A DNA stretch of 64,000 nucleotides. Source: Micavibrio_C sp046294845 (GTDB lineage Bacteria > Pseudomonadota > Alphaproteobacteria > Micavibrionales > Micavibrionaceae). The stretch is from assembly GCA_046294845.1 (NCBI GenBank), contig JBKBNU010000001.1, positions 1,984,001 through 2,048,000 of the forward strand. The letters run 5' to 3'. This document shows positions 32,945 through 42,253 of this stretch, one piece after another; the first letter of the stretch is position 1, and every line of letters begins with the position of its first letter. Position numbers and translations under genes: made by a program. Below the pieces are notes generated by a model. That model worked only from the letters and a program-made list of their open reading frames with translations, had not been told where the DNA came from and ran no database searches.

Positions 32945-33948
32945 TTATATTTGTCCGCTGCGTTCAGAAATTCCTGCATATAGATACGAACACCGTCTTC
33001 CAGTTCTGTCATCGGCTTTGTGTATCCGGCATCACGCAGCTTTTGCATGTTGGCTTCGGTGAAATACTGGTACTTGGCCTGTAATTCCTGCGGCATATCC
33101 ATGTAATTGATTTTGGGTTCTTTCCCTAAAGCCCCGAAACAAGATTCAGCCAGATCCTTGAAGCTGCGCGCCTTGCCTGAGCCCACATTAAACAGTCCGC
33201 TTGCCTTCGGGTTATCATAGAGCCACAACATCACATCAACGCAGTCACCAACATAAACAAAATCGCGCATTTGCCCCCCGTCTTTATAATCGGGATGGGC
33301 AGAACGGAATAATTTGGCTGCCGCGCCCGCCATGATTTGCGGATAAAGCTTGCAAGCGACACTCATCATATCGCCCTTGTGATATTCATTCGGGCCATAA
33401 ACGTTAAAGAACTTTAAGCCCGCCCATTGCGAGGGAAGCTTTTCGCCTCCCGCGTTACGATTGTCATGAACGATGCGACAGGTTCTACGGTCGAATAAAT
33501 GTTTCGACCAGCCATAGGGGTTAAGCGGACGCAATTTTGCAAGATGGGCAGCATCTTCTGAGTCGATGAATCCTTCATCGCCATCACCATAAGTCGCCGC
33601 CGAAGATGCGTAGATAAAACGCACATCATGTTCGGCACACCATTTCCACAATTTGCGTGAAAGCGTGAAGTTGGTTTGAATAATCAGATCGGCATCGCGT
33701 TCGGTTGTCGAGGAGATCGCACCCAGATGATAAATGATCTCGACTTCTTCCGCGTGCTTGTCGAGATAGGCCATCAGATTGTCGGGATGGACGATATCGC
33801 GCAGTTCACGCTTGGCGATATTTTTCCATTTATCTTCCATACCCAACACATCACACACCACCAGATTACCCAGCCCGCGCGCTTCGAGTCCCGCCAGCAA
33901 ATTCGAGCCGATAAAACCCGTGCCGCCCGTTACAACGATCATTTTCAT
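32941..33948 (-). CDS. hldD: ADP-glyceromanno-heptose 6-epimerase
   Basis: A 335-residue SDR-family epimerase with the NAD motif VTGGTGFIGSN, the catalytic YGWSKHLFD (Tyr-x3-Lys), GLKFFNVYGPNEYHKG and FNVGSGKARSF. It makes ADP-L-glycero-beta-D-manno-heptose for the lipopolysaccharide core. Start at 33948. It leads a minus-strand operon with lgt, the methyltransferase and pgeF. Confidence 0.93.
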   Translation of the reverse strand: MKMIVVTGGTGFIGSNLLAGLEARGLGNLVVCDVLGMEDKWKNIAKRELRDIVHPDNLMAYLDKHAEEVEIIYHLGAISSTTERDADLIIQTNFTLSRKLWKWCAEHDVRFIYASSAATYGDGDEGFIDSEDAAHLAKLRPLNPYGWSKHLFDRRTCRIVHDNRNAGGEKLPSQWAGLKFFNVYGPNEYHKGDMMSVACKLYPQIMAGAAAKLFRSAHPDYKDGGQMRDFVYVGDCVDVMLWLYDNPKASGLFNVGSGKARSFKDLAESCFGALGKEPKINYMDMPQELQAKYQYFTEANMQKLRDAGYTKPMTELEDGVRIYMQEFLNAADKYK

Positions 33949-34091
33949 GCCTCTTATCAAAATTAATTAACTTGTTCTTATACCTAGCATTTTACAGCCG
34001 GAAACCCAAACCGTTCTTTATCCACAGGCAAACCCCCGATTCGGCCCGTGAGTCATTTGCATAGTGCGCGGACTCCTGCTACCCACTGTGC

Positions 34092-34442
34092 ATGGCAAAA
34101 CCGAAATTCGACCCCCGTTTACTGGATGATATCGCCCGCGTTGCAGGCGGTGCCGTCAATATTGTTTCTGGCCTCCAACAGCAAATCCGTGAGGATATGC
34201 GTTCACGGATGGATGATTTTGCCGACCGTGCCGATCTGGTGCCGCGCGAAGATCTGGACCGCGCAGAAGCCATGATCGCAAAATTACGCCAGCGCCTCGA
34301 TGATCTCGAAGGGCGCGTGGCCACACTGGAGGGCGGCAAGACAAAATCTGCCCCTGCCGCTGACAAACAACATAAGAAGCCTGCTTCAAAAGCAAGCCCG
34401 AAAAAGACGACAACCACCAAAGGGAAAAAGACGAAGAAATGA
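34092..34442 (+). CDS. ubiK: UbiK-type accessory factor (BMFP domain)
   Basis: A 116-residue protein. LLDDIARVAGGAVNIVSGLQ and REDLDRAEAMIAKLRQRL are typical of the BMFP/YqiC family, which in enterobacteria helps ubiquinone synthesis and forms coiled-coil trimers. The C-terminal 35 residues are Lys/Thr-rich and probably disordered. It overlaps the ybjN gene by 4 nt. Confidence 0.82.
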   Translation: MAKPKFDPRLLDDIARVAGGAVNIVSGLQQQIREDMRSRMDDFADRADLVPREDLDRAEAMIAKLRQRLDDLEGRVATLEGGKTKSAPAADKQHKKPASKASPKKTTTTKGKKTKK

Positions 34443-34936
34443 GCGATCTTGATCTGTTTGAAGACATCAGCAACCCACTCGACTGTGTAGAAGAAGTTCT
34501 TCACGGCAACGAATGGGTTTATGACCGCCCGACAGACTCCGAGATTGTCGTCCAGACCTCGAGCCCGCGCAGCCATTACCGCATGACATTCCTGTGGCAG
34601 GAAGAGTACAGCGCCATGCAATTTTTCTGCGAGATGGATGAAGTCATCCCGAAAAAGCGCACTGACATGGCAACCCGCCTTCTGAAGAAGGTCAATGAAC
34701 AGCTCTGGCTTGGGCATTTTGATATCCCTGCCGACACGCGCACACCTGTCTTCCGCTATACCTGCCTGTTCCGTGGTACGCAGACCTCAGGCATCGAACA
34801 TATCGAAGACATCGTGGAAATAGCGATGGCCGAATGTGAACGCTTCCACAATGTTTTTGCCCTGCTGGCGACAGCACCGGCCCTGACAGAAAACATCCTT
34901 GAACTGGCTATGGCGGATCATGGTGGCGCAGCCTGA
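34439..34936 (+). CDS. YbjN domain-containing protein
   Basis: A 165-residue protein with a YbjN-like fold: SPRSHYRMTFLWQEEYSAMQFFCEMDE and VNEQLWLGHFDI. In Escherichia coli YbjN is linked to stress and motility; the role here is unclear. It overlaps ubiK by 4 nt and proC by 17 nt, forming a coupled operon. Confidence 0.85.
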   Translation: MSDLDLFEDISNPLDCVEEVLHGNEWVYDRPTDSEIVVQTSSPRSHYRMTFLWQEEYSAMQFFCEMDEVIPKKRTDMATRLLKKVNEQLWLGHFDIPADTRTPVFRYTCLFRGTQTSGIEHIEDIVEIAMAECERFHNVFALLATAPALTENILELAMADHGGAA

Positions 34937-35750
34937 GTTATCGGTTGCCCTGATCGGCTGCGGCAAGATGGGCAGCGCCCTGCTGCGCGGCTGGCTTTCA
35001 TCTCCTGCGATCAAGCATATCTATATTCTGGATCCTGTCGGCCTGCCGGACGAATTTGAAGATTTCGTGCCGGACCGCATTACGTTCTTTGATAAACCTG
35101 CCCTGTTTGCCGGTGCCCATCCCAAAGTATCCGTCTTTGTTGTAGCCGTGAAACCGCAAGTACTGGAAGAAGTCTGTCAGGAAATCAAACGCACAGTTAG
35201 CAAGGATGCCCTCGTCCTTTCGATTGCCGCCGGACAGAAGATTGCCAATTTTGAAAAAATCTTTGGCGCAGAACAACCCATCATCCGTTCCATGCCCAAT
35301 ACGCCAGCGGCAATTGGTCAGGGCATCACCGTTGCCTGTGCCAACAGCCCTACACAAGACCAGCAGCGCAAAACAGCATCGCAGCTTTTGCAGGCTATCG
35401 GTATGGTCGAATGGATCAGCGATGAAAACCAGATGGATGCCGTTACTGCCCTTTCGGGAAGCGGTCCTGCCTATATCTTCCTGCTGATGGAAGCCATGGC
35501 TGCCGCAGGCGTAAAGAATGGCTTGCCCGCCGATTTTTCCATGAGACTTGCACGGCAAACCGTGATCGGCAGCGCCGCCCTCGCCCAAGAAGATCACAGC
35601 CCCGCCGCCCAGCTACGGCAAAATGTCACAAGCCCCGGCGGCACCACAGCCGCCGCACTGGCAGTGCTGATGCGCGAAGACGGCATACAAAAATTGTTTG
35701 ATGAAGCGCTCTCTGCGGCCACAAAACGCAGTCAGGAATTAAGCGCCTAA
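34920..35750 (+). CDS. proC: Pyrroline-5-carboxylate reductase
   Basis: A 276-residue proline-biosynthesis enzyme: the NADPH fold GCGKMGSALL at about 13-22, AVKPQVLEEV, SIAAGQKIANFE, RSMPNTPAAIGQG, ALSGSGPAYIF and TSPGGTTAAALAVL. The start at 34920 gives the usual length; a longer frame would overlap ybjN more. It reduces pyrroline-5-carboxylate to proline. Confidence 0.95.
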   Translation: MVAQPELSVALIGCGKMGSALLRGWLSSPAIKHIYILDPVGLPDEFEDFVPDRITFFDKPALFAGAHPKVSVFVVAVKPQVLEEVCQEIKRTVSKDALVLSIAAGQKIANFEKIFGAEQPIIRSMPNTPAAIGQGITVACANSPTQDQQRKTASQLLQAIGMVEWISDENQMDAVTALSGSGPAYIFLLMEAMAAAGVKNGLPADFSMRLARQTVIGSAALAQEDHSPAAQLRQNVTSPGGTTAAALAVLMREDGIQKLFDEALSAATKRSQELSA

Positions 35751-35815
35751 ATTAAAGGGCAGAAAAAACTCATCTTCCCCTACCCATTGTTCGGTTTATC
35801 TATACCTAATTAAAT

Positions 35816-36235
35816 CTAATCATCTTTCTTGCTGCGGCCAGAGGATGTTCCCAGACCGATATCCTTGGCAAGCTTGCTGCGTTGGTCGGCATAGTTGGGA
35901 GCCACCATCGGATAATCGGCGGGCAGGCCCCAACGTTCGCGATATTGTTCGGGGGTCATGTTGTAAGCCGTCTTCAGATGGCGTTTGAGCATCTTGAGTT
36001 TTTTGCCGTCTTCAAGGCAGACAATATAATCGGCGTGAACGGATTTTTTAATCGGCACTGCCGGTTGGGGGCGTTCGGATGAGGCCATCCCTTCCTGATT
36101 GACGTTGGCAAGCGTGCTATAAATCTTGCGGATCAATCCGGGGATTTCTTCGGTGCTTACGGCATTGTTCGACAGGTGCGCCGAAACAATATTCGAGGTG
36201 AGGGTCAGGAGATTGTCGCTATCATTATCGGCCAT
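35816..36235 (-). CDS. MucR/Ros family transcriptional regulator
   Basis: A 139-residue regulator: IVCLEDGKKLKMLKRHLK at about 69-86, YNMTPEQYRERWGLP and DYPMVAPNYADQR. MucR/Ros proteins have a short zinc-finger-like motif and bind AT-rich DNA to control envelope, motility and symbiosis genes in alphaproteobacteria. The promoter region to the right (36240-36310) is very AT-rich, compatible with autoregulation. It is convergent with proC. Confidence 0.92.
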   Translation of the reverse strand: MADNDSDNLLTLTSNIVSAHLSNNAVSTEEIPGLIRKIYSTLANVNQEGMASSERPQPAVPIKKSVHADYIVCLEDGKKLKMLKRHLKTAYNMTPEQYRERWGLPADYPMVAPNYADQRSKLAKDIGLGTSSGRSKKDD

Positions 36236-36307
36236 AATATTACCTTTACTTGATTATTCAGTAAAATTATCGAATTAAATTATAAAGAACAAGTAAAATT
36301 AAAGTAA

Positions 36308-37012
36308 TTAATCGGCAATTACTCTGTAAACCCGCTTGGACTGGCTGACATCTGCACCCCGCAGATAGACGGGTTTCAACTGTTCCGGCAGTGCCCCGCT
36401 GGCGTGCAGCCCTTGGGCGATACGGGCAATATAAAGCGGATCGCAAAGCTCGAAGCCTTCGCACGGCGTTATATTGACGCGGGCCGTTTCGGGCACCTCC
36501 GCCGCAAAGCGTGCAAGCGCATCCCCGATCACCGTCACCGGAGAGGATAAATATTCACCCGCAATATCCTCGCCAGGCATAGCAAATGGTTCCGAAAGCT
36601 CTTCCCCTTCCGCCGAGAATAACTGGCCGTAAAAATCTGTCCGCTTGGTTTCGATGATGACCAGCACAGGCTGCGTGATATTATTCTGCTTCGAGAAATA
36701 GGCGGCCGCCAAGGCAGCCAAGGTTGTCACACCCACTGCGGGGATTTGTAAGGATAAGGCCAGAGCTTCAGCTGTGGACATCCCGATACGCAATCCCGTG
36801 AAGGCCCCCGGCCCCGTTGTCACCGCCACAAGATCGATATCGGAAAAATCAGCCTGTGCCTTGATCAATACATCCTTGATCAAGGGCACCAGTTTCTCGG
36901 CATGACCACGCGTCATCGGCATAACCGAGGACATGCTGCGTTGTGCGTCATCCGCATCGAAAAAGCCGACACTGCACGCGCCCATCGCCGTATCAAGGGC
37001 AAGAATTTTCAT
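36308..37012 (-). CDS. tsaB: tRNA threonylcarbamoyladenosine biosynthesis protein TsaB
   Basis: A 234-residue TsaB: MKILALDTAMGACSVGF, MTRGHAEKLVPLIKDVL, VTTGPGAFTGLRIGMSTAEAL. It partners TsaD and TsaE in making t6A at position 37 of ANN-decoding tRNAs. The start ATG overlaps the TAA of the upstream nitroreductase gene by one base, so the two are coupled. Confidence 0.94.
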   Translation of the reverse strand: MKILALDTAMGACSVGFFDADDAQRSMSSVMPMTRGHAEKLVPLIKDVLIKAQADFSDIDLVAVTTGPGAFTGLRIGMSTAEALALSLQIPAVGVTTLAALAAAYFSKQNNITQPVLVIIETKRTDFYGQLFSAEGEELSEPFAMPGEDIAGEYLSSPVTVIGDALARFAAEVPETARVNITPCEGFELCDPLYIARIAQGLHASGALPEQLKPVYLRGADVSQSKRVYRVIAD

Positions 37013-37611
37013 TATAGAACCTGACAAACCTGATCAAAACCCAAACGCGGCAAACGGGGCTGCAAAGCGGCGGGATCGCCATAACCCAGATTGCACAGGA
37101 AGTTCGCTTTATAACGGCCATCAGGGAAAAATTCAGCATTTAAAGTATCTTTATTGAAGCCGCCCATCGGGCCGCAATCAAGACCCAGACTACGGGCGGC
37201 CATAATCATATAGGCCCCTTGAAGGCTGCTATTCCGCATACAGTTTTCTTCGATCACCTGCGGCTTGCCTTCATACCATGACCTTGCGCTCGGCGCATGC
37301 GGGAAAAGTTCGGGCATAAATTCATAGAATTGCGTGTCATAAGCCACGATTGCCGTCACAGGCGCGCTCATGGTCTTTTCCACGTTGCCTTTATCAAGGT
37401 GGGGTTTGAGTCTTTCCCGCCCCTCATCCGTTGCAATAAAGACAAAGCGAGCCGGACAACAATTAGCCGCCGTCGGCCCCATTTTCAAAAGGTCATAGAG
37501 GGCCTTGAGCAAGGCTGGCGATACATCTTTTTTCTGCCATGCCTTATGGGTACGGGCCTCACGGAACATGTGATCCAGAACGCTGTCATCCATGATTTTT
37601 CCCGAATTCAT
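37012..37611 (-). CDS. Nitroreductase-family oxidoreductase (RutE/HadB type)
   Basis: A 199-residue flavin-dependent protein resembling malonic semialdehyde reductase RutE: LLKMGPTAANCCPARFVFIAT, PHLDKGNVEKTMSAPVTAIV and CMRNSSLQGAYMIMAARSLGLDCGPMGGF. The start at 37611 has AGGGG upstream. No rut operon is nearby, so a general NAD(P)H nitroreductase role is as likely as pyrimidine catabolism. It leads an operon with tsaB. Confidence 0.85.
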   Translation of the reverse strand: MNSGKIMDDSVLDHMFREARTHKAWQKKDVSPALLKALYDLLKMGPTAANCCPARFVFIATDEGRERLKPHLDKGNVEKTMSAPVTAIVAYDTQFYEFMPELFPHAPSARSWYEGKPQVIEENCMRNSSLQGAYMIMAARSLGLDCGPMGGFNKDTLNAEFFPDGRYKANFLCNLGYGDPAALQPRLPRLGFDQVCQVL

Positions 37612-37741
37612 CAATAATCCCCTGTGCATAATTTTCGTAACCCGTTGAATTTAGGTCATTCTCGAGAAAGGTCAATGAAATATCAGGGGTTTAAAACCAA
37701 AAACAGGTGCTTTTTGCATATAAAAAACTATACTCACTCTC

Positions 37742-38929
37742 ATGCATCATAAATGTCTGCAAAACTTTGGCTTTAGGAAACTGGGCGCTCTTTTGTGCGC
37801 TCCGCTGCTATTGGTATGTATGTGCATCTCCACAGCGCAAGCCCAGACATCCATTCCCGAAGATAACCAGTCAGCAATTGTTTTTACCTACTTCCATATT
37901 GGCGATGATCTGATGCCCTCTGCCAATTTGCGCAAGGAACAGTTCGAAGCCCAATTGGCTGAAATCAAAGAACAAAACTATAAGGTTCTATCGCTGGATG
38001 ATCTGGCCAAGGCCTTGAAAGAAGGACAATCCCTACCCGACCCTGCGATTGCCCTGACTTTTGATGGTGCACACAAAGGCACACTTGATTATGCCGCGCC
38101 CCTGCTCCTCAAAGCAGGTTTGCCCTTCACAATTTTTGTGGCCACAGACACACTTGATGCCCCTTCGGGTGACAATCTTGGATGGGATGATATCAGGAAG
38201 CTTGCCAAACATTCGCTTGTTACGATTGGATTACTGCCTGCGGCCTATCAGACATTGGCCAGCAAGGACCCTGCCGAAATTAGCCGCCAGATCAACAAAG
38301 CTGTAGCGCGTTACCGTCAGGAGCTTTCCGGCGAACCGCGCTTTTTTGCCTATCCTTACGGTGAAAGCAGCACTGCCTATAAAGAGATTGTCCAACAACA
38401 AGGCTTCGTTGCTGCCTTTGGCCAGCAATCAGGTGTGAGTTATGCCGGCGCTGATATGTTCCTGCTGCCGCGTTTTTCTCTAACCGAGTCCTATGGTGAT
38501 CTGGAGCGCTTCAGACTGACGGCGCGCGCGCTGCCTCTCCCCGTTACAGATATTTCACCGAAAGATCCCTATGTCAAAGATGCCAATCCGCAAATCGGTT
38601 TCACTGTTAGCGATAAATTGATTCAAGACATCAAAACACTTTCCTGCTTTTCATCGACGTCAGAAAAGGCCCGCATCCAGATTATAAGCAAGAACAGAGT
38701 TGAAATTCGTCTTGAAAAGCCGTTCGAAGATGAAAGAGGCCGCGTCAACTGCACTATGGCAGGTCCCATGGATGAAAGCGGCGAGCAGCAAAGATGGCGC
38801 TGGTTCGGGATGATGCTTTCAATCCCTGTTTCCTATGACGATTATGAACCGGCAGCCAACGGATCATCGGACGAGGACAGCAACCTCGCCAACCAGCTTC
38901 AAACTACCATTGATGTCCAGCCTGAATAA
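37742..38929 (+). CDS. Polysaccharide deacetylase-fold protein lacking metal ligands
   Basis: A 395-residue exported protein. A signal peptide (about 1-35, ending AQAQ) precedes a NodB-type domain (about 45-240). The canonical TFDDG reads TFDGAH, losing the second Asp at position 109; the usual His-x3-His motif appears as IGLLPAAY (162-169), without histidines. The FFAYPYGE motif (201-208) remains. A C-terminal extension of 150 residues is not recognised. It is probably not a metal-dependent deacetylase; perhaps a binding or scaffold protein in the periplasm. Intact frame. Confidence 0.82.
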   Translation: MHHKCLQNFGFRKLGALLCAPLLLVCMCISTAQAQTSIPEDNQSAIVFTYFHIGDDLMPSANLRKEQFEAQLAEIKEQNYKVLSLDDLAKALKEGQSLPDPAIALTFDGAHKGTLDYAAPLLLKAGLPFTIFVATDTLDAPSGDNLGWDDIRKLAKHSLVTIGLLPAAYQTLASKDPAEISRQINKAVARYRQELSGEPRFFAYPYGESSTAYKEIVQQQGFVAAFGQQSGVSYAGADMFLLPRFSLTESYGDLERFRLTARALPLPVTDISPKDPYVKDANPQIGFTVSDKLIQDIKTLSCFSSTSEKARIQIISKNRVEIRLEKPFEDERGRVNCTMAGPMDESGEQQRWRWFGMMLSIPVSYDDYEPAANGSSDEDSNLANQLQTTIDVQPE

Positions 38930-39490
38930 TCAGTAATCGGCGTATTGTTCCACCGAAAGCACTTCGGGAACGAAATGCTTGAGCATATTTTCAATGCCCA
39001 TTTTGAGCGTAGCGGTCGAGCTGGGGCAACCGGCACAAGCCCCCTTCATCCGCAACCAGACAATCCCCTCGTCAAATTTTACAAATTCGATATCACCGCC
39101 ATCACGGGCCACAGCCGGACGCACGCGGGTTTCAATCAATTCGCAAATCTGGCGCACAACTTCGTTCTCAATACCGGAAATATCGGATGACCTGTTGAGA
39201 GCACTATCATCGACTGCCGGAATACCAGAGAGATAATGTTCCATGATGGCCGCCAGTACTTGTGGCTTCATATAAGACCAGTCGGCATCCTCGGCCTTTG
39301 TTACAGAAACAAAATCTGACCCCAGAAAAACCGAGCCCACGCCTGTAACCCTGAACAATCGTGCCGCCAGTGGCGAAACAGATGTTTCGTCAATCGTTCT
39401 CACTTCAAGACTGCCGCCCGGTGCTACCGGATGTCCAGGTATAAACTTGATTGTCGCCGGATTGGGCGTTGTTTCCGTCTGAATAAACAT
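38930..39490 (-). CDS. nfuA: NfuA/NFU1-type iron-sulfur carrier
   Basis: A 186-residue protein. The N-terminal NFU1-type domain starts FIQTETTPNPATIKFIPG and the C-terminal NifU domain contains the cluster-binding CAGCPSS. It transfers 4Fe-4S clusters to target enzymes. The start at 39490 follows AAGGAGAT; upstream in-frame codons overlap the next gene. The layout matches mitochondrial and alphaproteobacterial NFU1. Confidence 0.94.
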   Translation of the reverse strand: MFIQTETTPNPATIKFIPGHPVAPGGSLEVRTIDETSVSPLAARLFRVTGVGSVFLGSDFVSVTKAEDADWSYMKPQVLAAIMEHYLSGIPAVDDSALNRSSDISGIENEVVRQICELIETRVRPAVARDGGDIEFVKFDEGIVWLRMKGACAGCPSSTATLKMGIENMLKHFVPEVLSVEQYADY

Positions 39491-39533
39491 GGGATCTCCT
39501 TGGGGAAAGAGATAGACCTGCTGGCCCTGAAAA

Positions 39534-40301
39534 TCAAGCAGAACGCCAGAAAAGCAGATGGGCCCCCGCGCCCAGAGCCATAGCCATGAAAACAGCAAAA
39601 AGGCCGTATATCAGCCCGTTATTATTGGCAAATTTATAGACACTCGCGCTGAAACCAACCTGTGCCACCCGTAAATTCGTTTCACGGCGCTCAACCAGCT
39701 TGCCGTTACTGAATAGCATAACCTCGACCAGATAGCTGCCTGTAGGGACATCGGCGGGGACGTGGAAATCCACACGAAAGAAATCATCACTCACGAATAT
39801 GACGGGCTTGCGGCTTAATGGAAAATGACCGCCAGATTGACGATTTCTGACCAAGGCCTCTTTGAAAGCATCCACTGTTTCGGGATCTTCATTCTTTTCA
39901 ACCCGTATATCCAGTGCATCAAGACCAATATGATATTTGCGCAAAAGTTCTATAGGGGCTATATCAAGCTCGGGCTTGCTGGCAGCAAAATCGTAATAAA
40001 CAGGCACATTAAAAAATTCGACAGCATGGGTGTTCATCCATATGCCAAATTTTTTATCCTTGCGGCGCACGACTGTGACCAGTTCAGGACCGCGAATAAC
40101 AACCGCCACATCGCCCGGCTGGTTCTTTACACCGAATAATGAAATATTTGCCCCATTAAAACCCAGATTGATATCTACATGATCAAGCGCCAGATCGATT
40201 GCCAAATTACGATTGGTGACAGATGTCTGGGCCTGTGCCACCCCGTTCATCAGCATGAGAGGCAGACATATCATCACCAATAAAAGAACGAGCTTTTTCA
40301 T
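39534..40301 (-). CDS. TIGR02186-type membrane protein
   Basis: A 255-residue protein with a signal sequence and a C-terminal membrane span (about 230-250). It resembles the alphaproteobacterial TIGR02186 family, which is nearly always coded next to a TauE/SafE-type exporter; that pairing is present here. Function unknown, presumably with the exporter. Start at 40301: three consecutive ATGs occur and GAGGGA best fits the last. Confidence 0.8.
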   Translation of the reverse strand: MKKLVLLLVMICLPLMLMNGVAQAQTSVTNRNLAIDLALDHVDINLGFNGANISLFGVKNQPGDVAVVIRGPELVTVVRRKDKKFGIWMNTHAVEFFNVPVYYDFAASKPELDIAPIELLRKYHIGLDALDIRVEKNEDPETVDAFKEALVRNRQSGGHFPLSRKPVIFVSDDFFRVDFHVPADVPTGSYLVEVMLFSNGKLVERRETNLRVAQVGFSASVYKFANNNGLIYGLFAVFMAMALGAGAHLLFWRSA

Positions 40302-40303
40302 CA

Positions 40304-41221
40304 TCATTCCCTCATCGCTGTTTCATAGAGATCGGCAGGCGTAACCACCAACTGCATAAAGATCTGGAACGACACACCCAATAAAATTAGCGCCAAAATC
40401 ATGCGGGCATAGGTCCCGTTGATCCGGCGGGCCATCCGCACACCTATTTCAACCCCAATAATGCCGCCAACAATCATCAAGCTTGCCAATATTAAGTCAA
40501 CCGTATGATTGGCAACAGCATGAAGGATGGTAGCAAAGACAGTCGTAATCATAATCTGCAACAAGGATGTACCAGCGACCAGAATGGTCGGCATACCCAG
40601 AATATAAATCATCATGGGCACAATCAGGAAGCCGCCACCAATCCCCATCACCGATACAATCAGGCCACCAACAAAGCCGATCCCCGCCGGCAATAATGCA
40701 CTGATATGCAGCTGTGATCGTTTGAAATGCATTTTGTAGGGAAGTGATTTGAAGAATGTCTTGTTATGAAGCGGCGCCAACAGTTTATCGGCAGCCTCGC
40801 CCTTATGAAGCAGGGCCTTGATAGTTTCAACCATCATGGAAAGCCCGATAATCCCCAAAAGCGCCACATACAAGATAGGGATCACCAAATTGATTTGACC
40901 CAAATACTGCAAAAGCTTGAAAATCATCGCGCCCACGACAGTGCCCAAAAAACTTCCGCATACCATCACTCCCGCCAAGGGCACATCAACATGACCACGA
41001 CGGAAATGTCCCAGTACGCCGGAAAGACTGGTCGATACCAACTGGTTCGCTTGCGTACCTGCAGCGATAGCGGGTGGTATCCCCATAAACATCAGAAAAG
41101 GTGTTGCCAGAAATCCGCCACCCACACCAAAAATGCCCGACATTATGCCGACCACACAGCCCAGAGTCAGAATAACCTCCGCGGGGACAGCCATTTCAGC
41201 AATCGGCAGATATATCAGCAT
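40304..41221 (-). CDS. TauE/SafE family sulfite exporter
   Basis: A 305-residue inner-membrane protein with about eight spans. Family repeats GIFGVGGGFLATPFL and GIGGGFLIVPMMIYILG are visible, one in each half of the protein. The family exports sulfite, sulfonates or organic anions. Its stop codon overlaps the three ATGs of the TIGR02186 gene, so the two are co-translated. Start at 41221 from an AGGA site. Confidence 0.9.
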   Translation of the reverse strand: MLIYLPIAEMAVPAEVILTLGCVVGIMSGIFGVGGGFLATPFLMFMGIPPAIAAGTQANQLVSTSLSGVLGHFRRGHVDVPLAGVMVCGSFLGTVVGAMIFKLLQYLGQINLVIPILYVALLGIIGLSMMVETIKALLHKGEAADKLLAPLHNKTFFKSLPYKMHFKRSQLHISALLPAGIGFVGGLIVSVMGIGGGFLIVPMMIYILGMPTILVAGTSLLQIMITTVFATILHAVANHTVDLILASLMIVGGIIGVEIGVRMARRINGTYARMILALILLGVSFQIFMQLVVTPADLYETAMRE

Positions 41222-41319
41222 CAGGCGCGTATCCTGTGAGCCTAAAAAAAACGAAGCCCCGCAATCATATAGGGACAGACAATCGGGGGGCACATTATCA
41301 TGCGCCCCCTTTTAAAATT

Positions 41320-41976
41320 CTAGTAAGACGTGGTGTAATTCCGACCTTCATCAGGAAGCAGCAAACGCCCATCCTCCATGAAATTACGATAGTGTCCTGT
41401 CAGCAGCTCGTGATTGGCCTTCTTGAAATCAATCGACTTGGCAATACTCAGGAATGGGCCCTTCCATTGATCAAAGGCATCCTTGTGAGAGGAACAATCA
41501 ACAATATAAACGCGGTTGTTATACAAAGATGCAAACAACACAGCACGACGCTCCATCTCGGGGAATGGTACCGATGATGTATAACCGGCCTCTGCAAAGC
41601 TGGCCCATCCACGACCTAAACCTGTACTATTTTGCAGGTTATAAAGCTCGGGTTGCTTGTACTCTCTCAGATACCGATCCCAGAAACCGAGGCTGTATTC
41701 AATTTTCTGAATAGAAGAATTGTAACGCGGCGGGAATATGGCATAACGCTTGTCTTCATGACTGCGGATACGGCAATAGGCATTGGCGCGCCCTGATGGA
41801 GCCATCAACACAGCCACATCATCAGGATCCTGACCATTTTCAACGTACCACGTGTCAGGATATGACAGTGTTAAACCTGTACCCTGATCTTGCCAGACGA
41901 AGTAATCAGCCTTAGCCGCAGAAGCCCCTCCGATCAGAAGAGCAATCGTTGCAACAGCTGTAAGAATTGAGCGCAT
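41320..41976 (-). CDS. Exported protein of unknown function
   Basis: A 218-residue protein with a clear signal peptide (about 1-23, ending SAAKA). The mature part is rich in aromatics and includes QGTGLTLSYPDTWYV near 31-45, which recalls the start of PsbP/DUF1795-like domains, but I would not name it. It stands alone, with GC-rich inverted repeats (41286-41309) beyond its stop codon. Confidence 0.7.
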   Translation of the reverse strand: MRSILTAVATIALLIGGASAAKADYFVWQDQGTGLTLSYPDTWYVENGQDPDDVAVLMAPSGRANAYCRIRSHEDKRYAIFPPRYNSSIQKIEYSLGFWDRYLREYKQPELYNLQNSTGLGRGWASFAEAGYTSSVPFPEMERRAVLFASLYNNRVYIVDCSSHKDAFDQWKGPFLSIAKSIDFKKANHELLTGHYRNFMEDGRLLLPDEGRNYTTSY

Positions 41977-42199
41977 ATTGATTTCCCAAAGATTATAAGA
42001 ATCTGTCCGTTTCCTATTCTGCTATCATAACTGCCAAAAGGCAAACGACTTGTTAACCCTGTGAAATAACTTTCCTTTTTGATTCATAGTGCAAGGTCCA
42101 AGAAGAACAAAGGCCCTCAATTTTCTTATGAAAATTTTATATTTCCAAGCCTCCAACGCATCAAGCATCCCCAGTTAATAAGAGACATCAAGATATTTA

Positions 42200-42229
42200 T
42201 TGACATAATAATTACCTCTGTCCTATAGA
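42200..42229 (+). promoter_or_regulatory. Sigma-70-type promoter of the gene at 42254
   Basis: TTGACA at 42200-42205 and TATAGA at 42224-42229 are separated by 18 bp, and the start codon follows 25 bp after. The match is close to the consensus and unusually clear for this window. Confidence 0.6.
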
Positions 42230-42253
42230 AGGGCCACACTTACACGAAGAGCT

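Noticed and set aside
41285..41309. GC-rich inverted repeat with TTTT on the plus strand as a terminator
   Set aside because: Both neighbouring genes are on the minus strand, and no T-run follows in that direction; its role is unclear, so it is not called.
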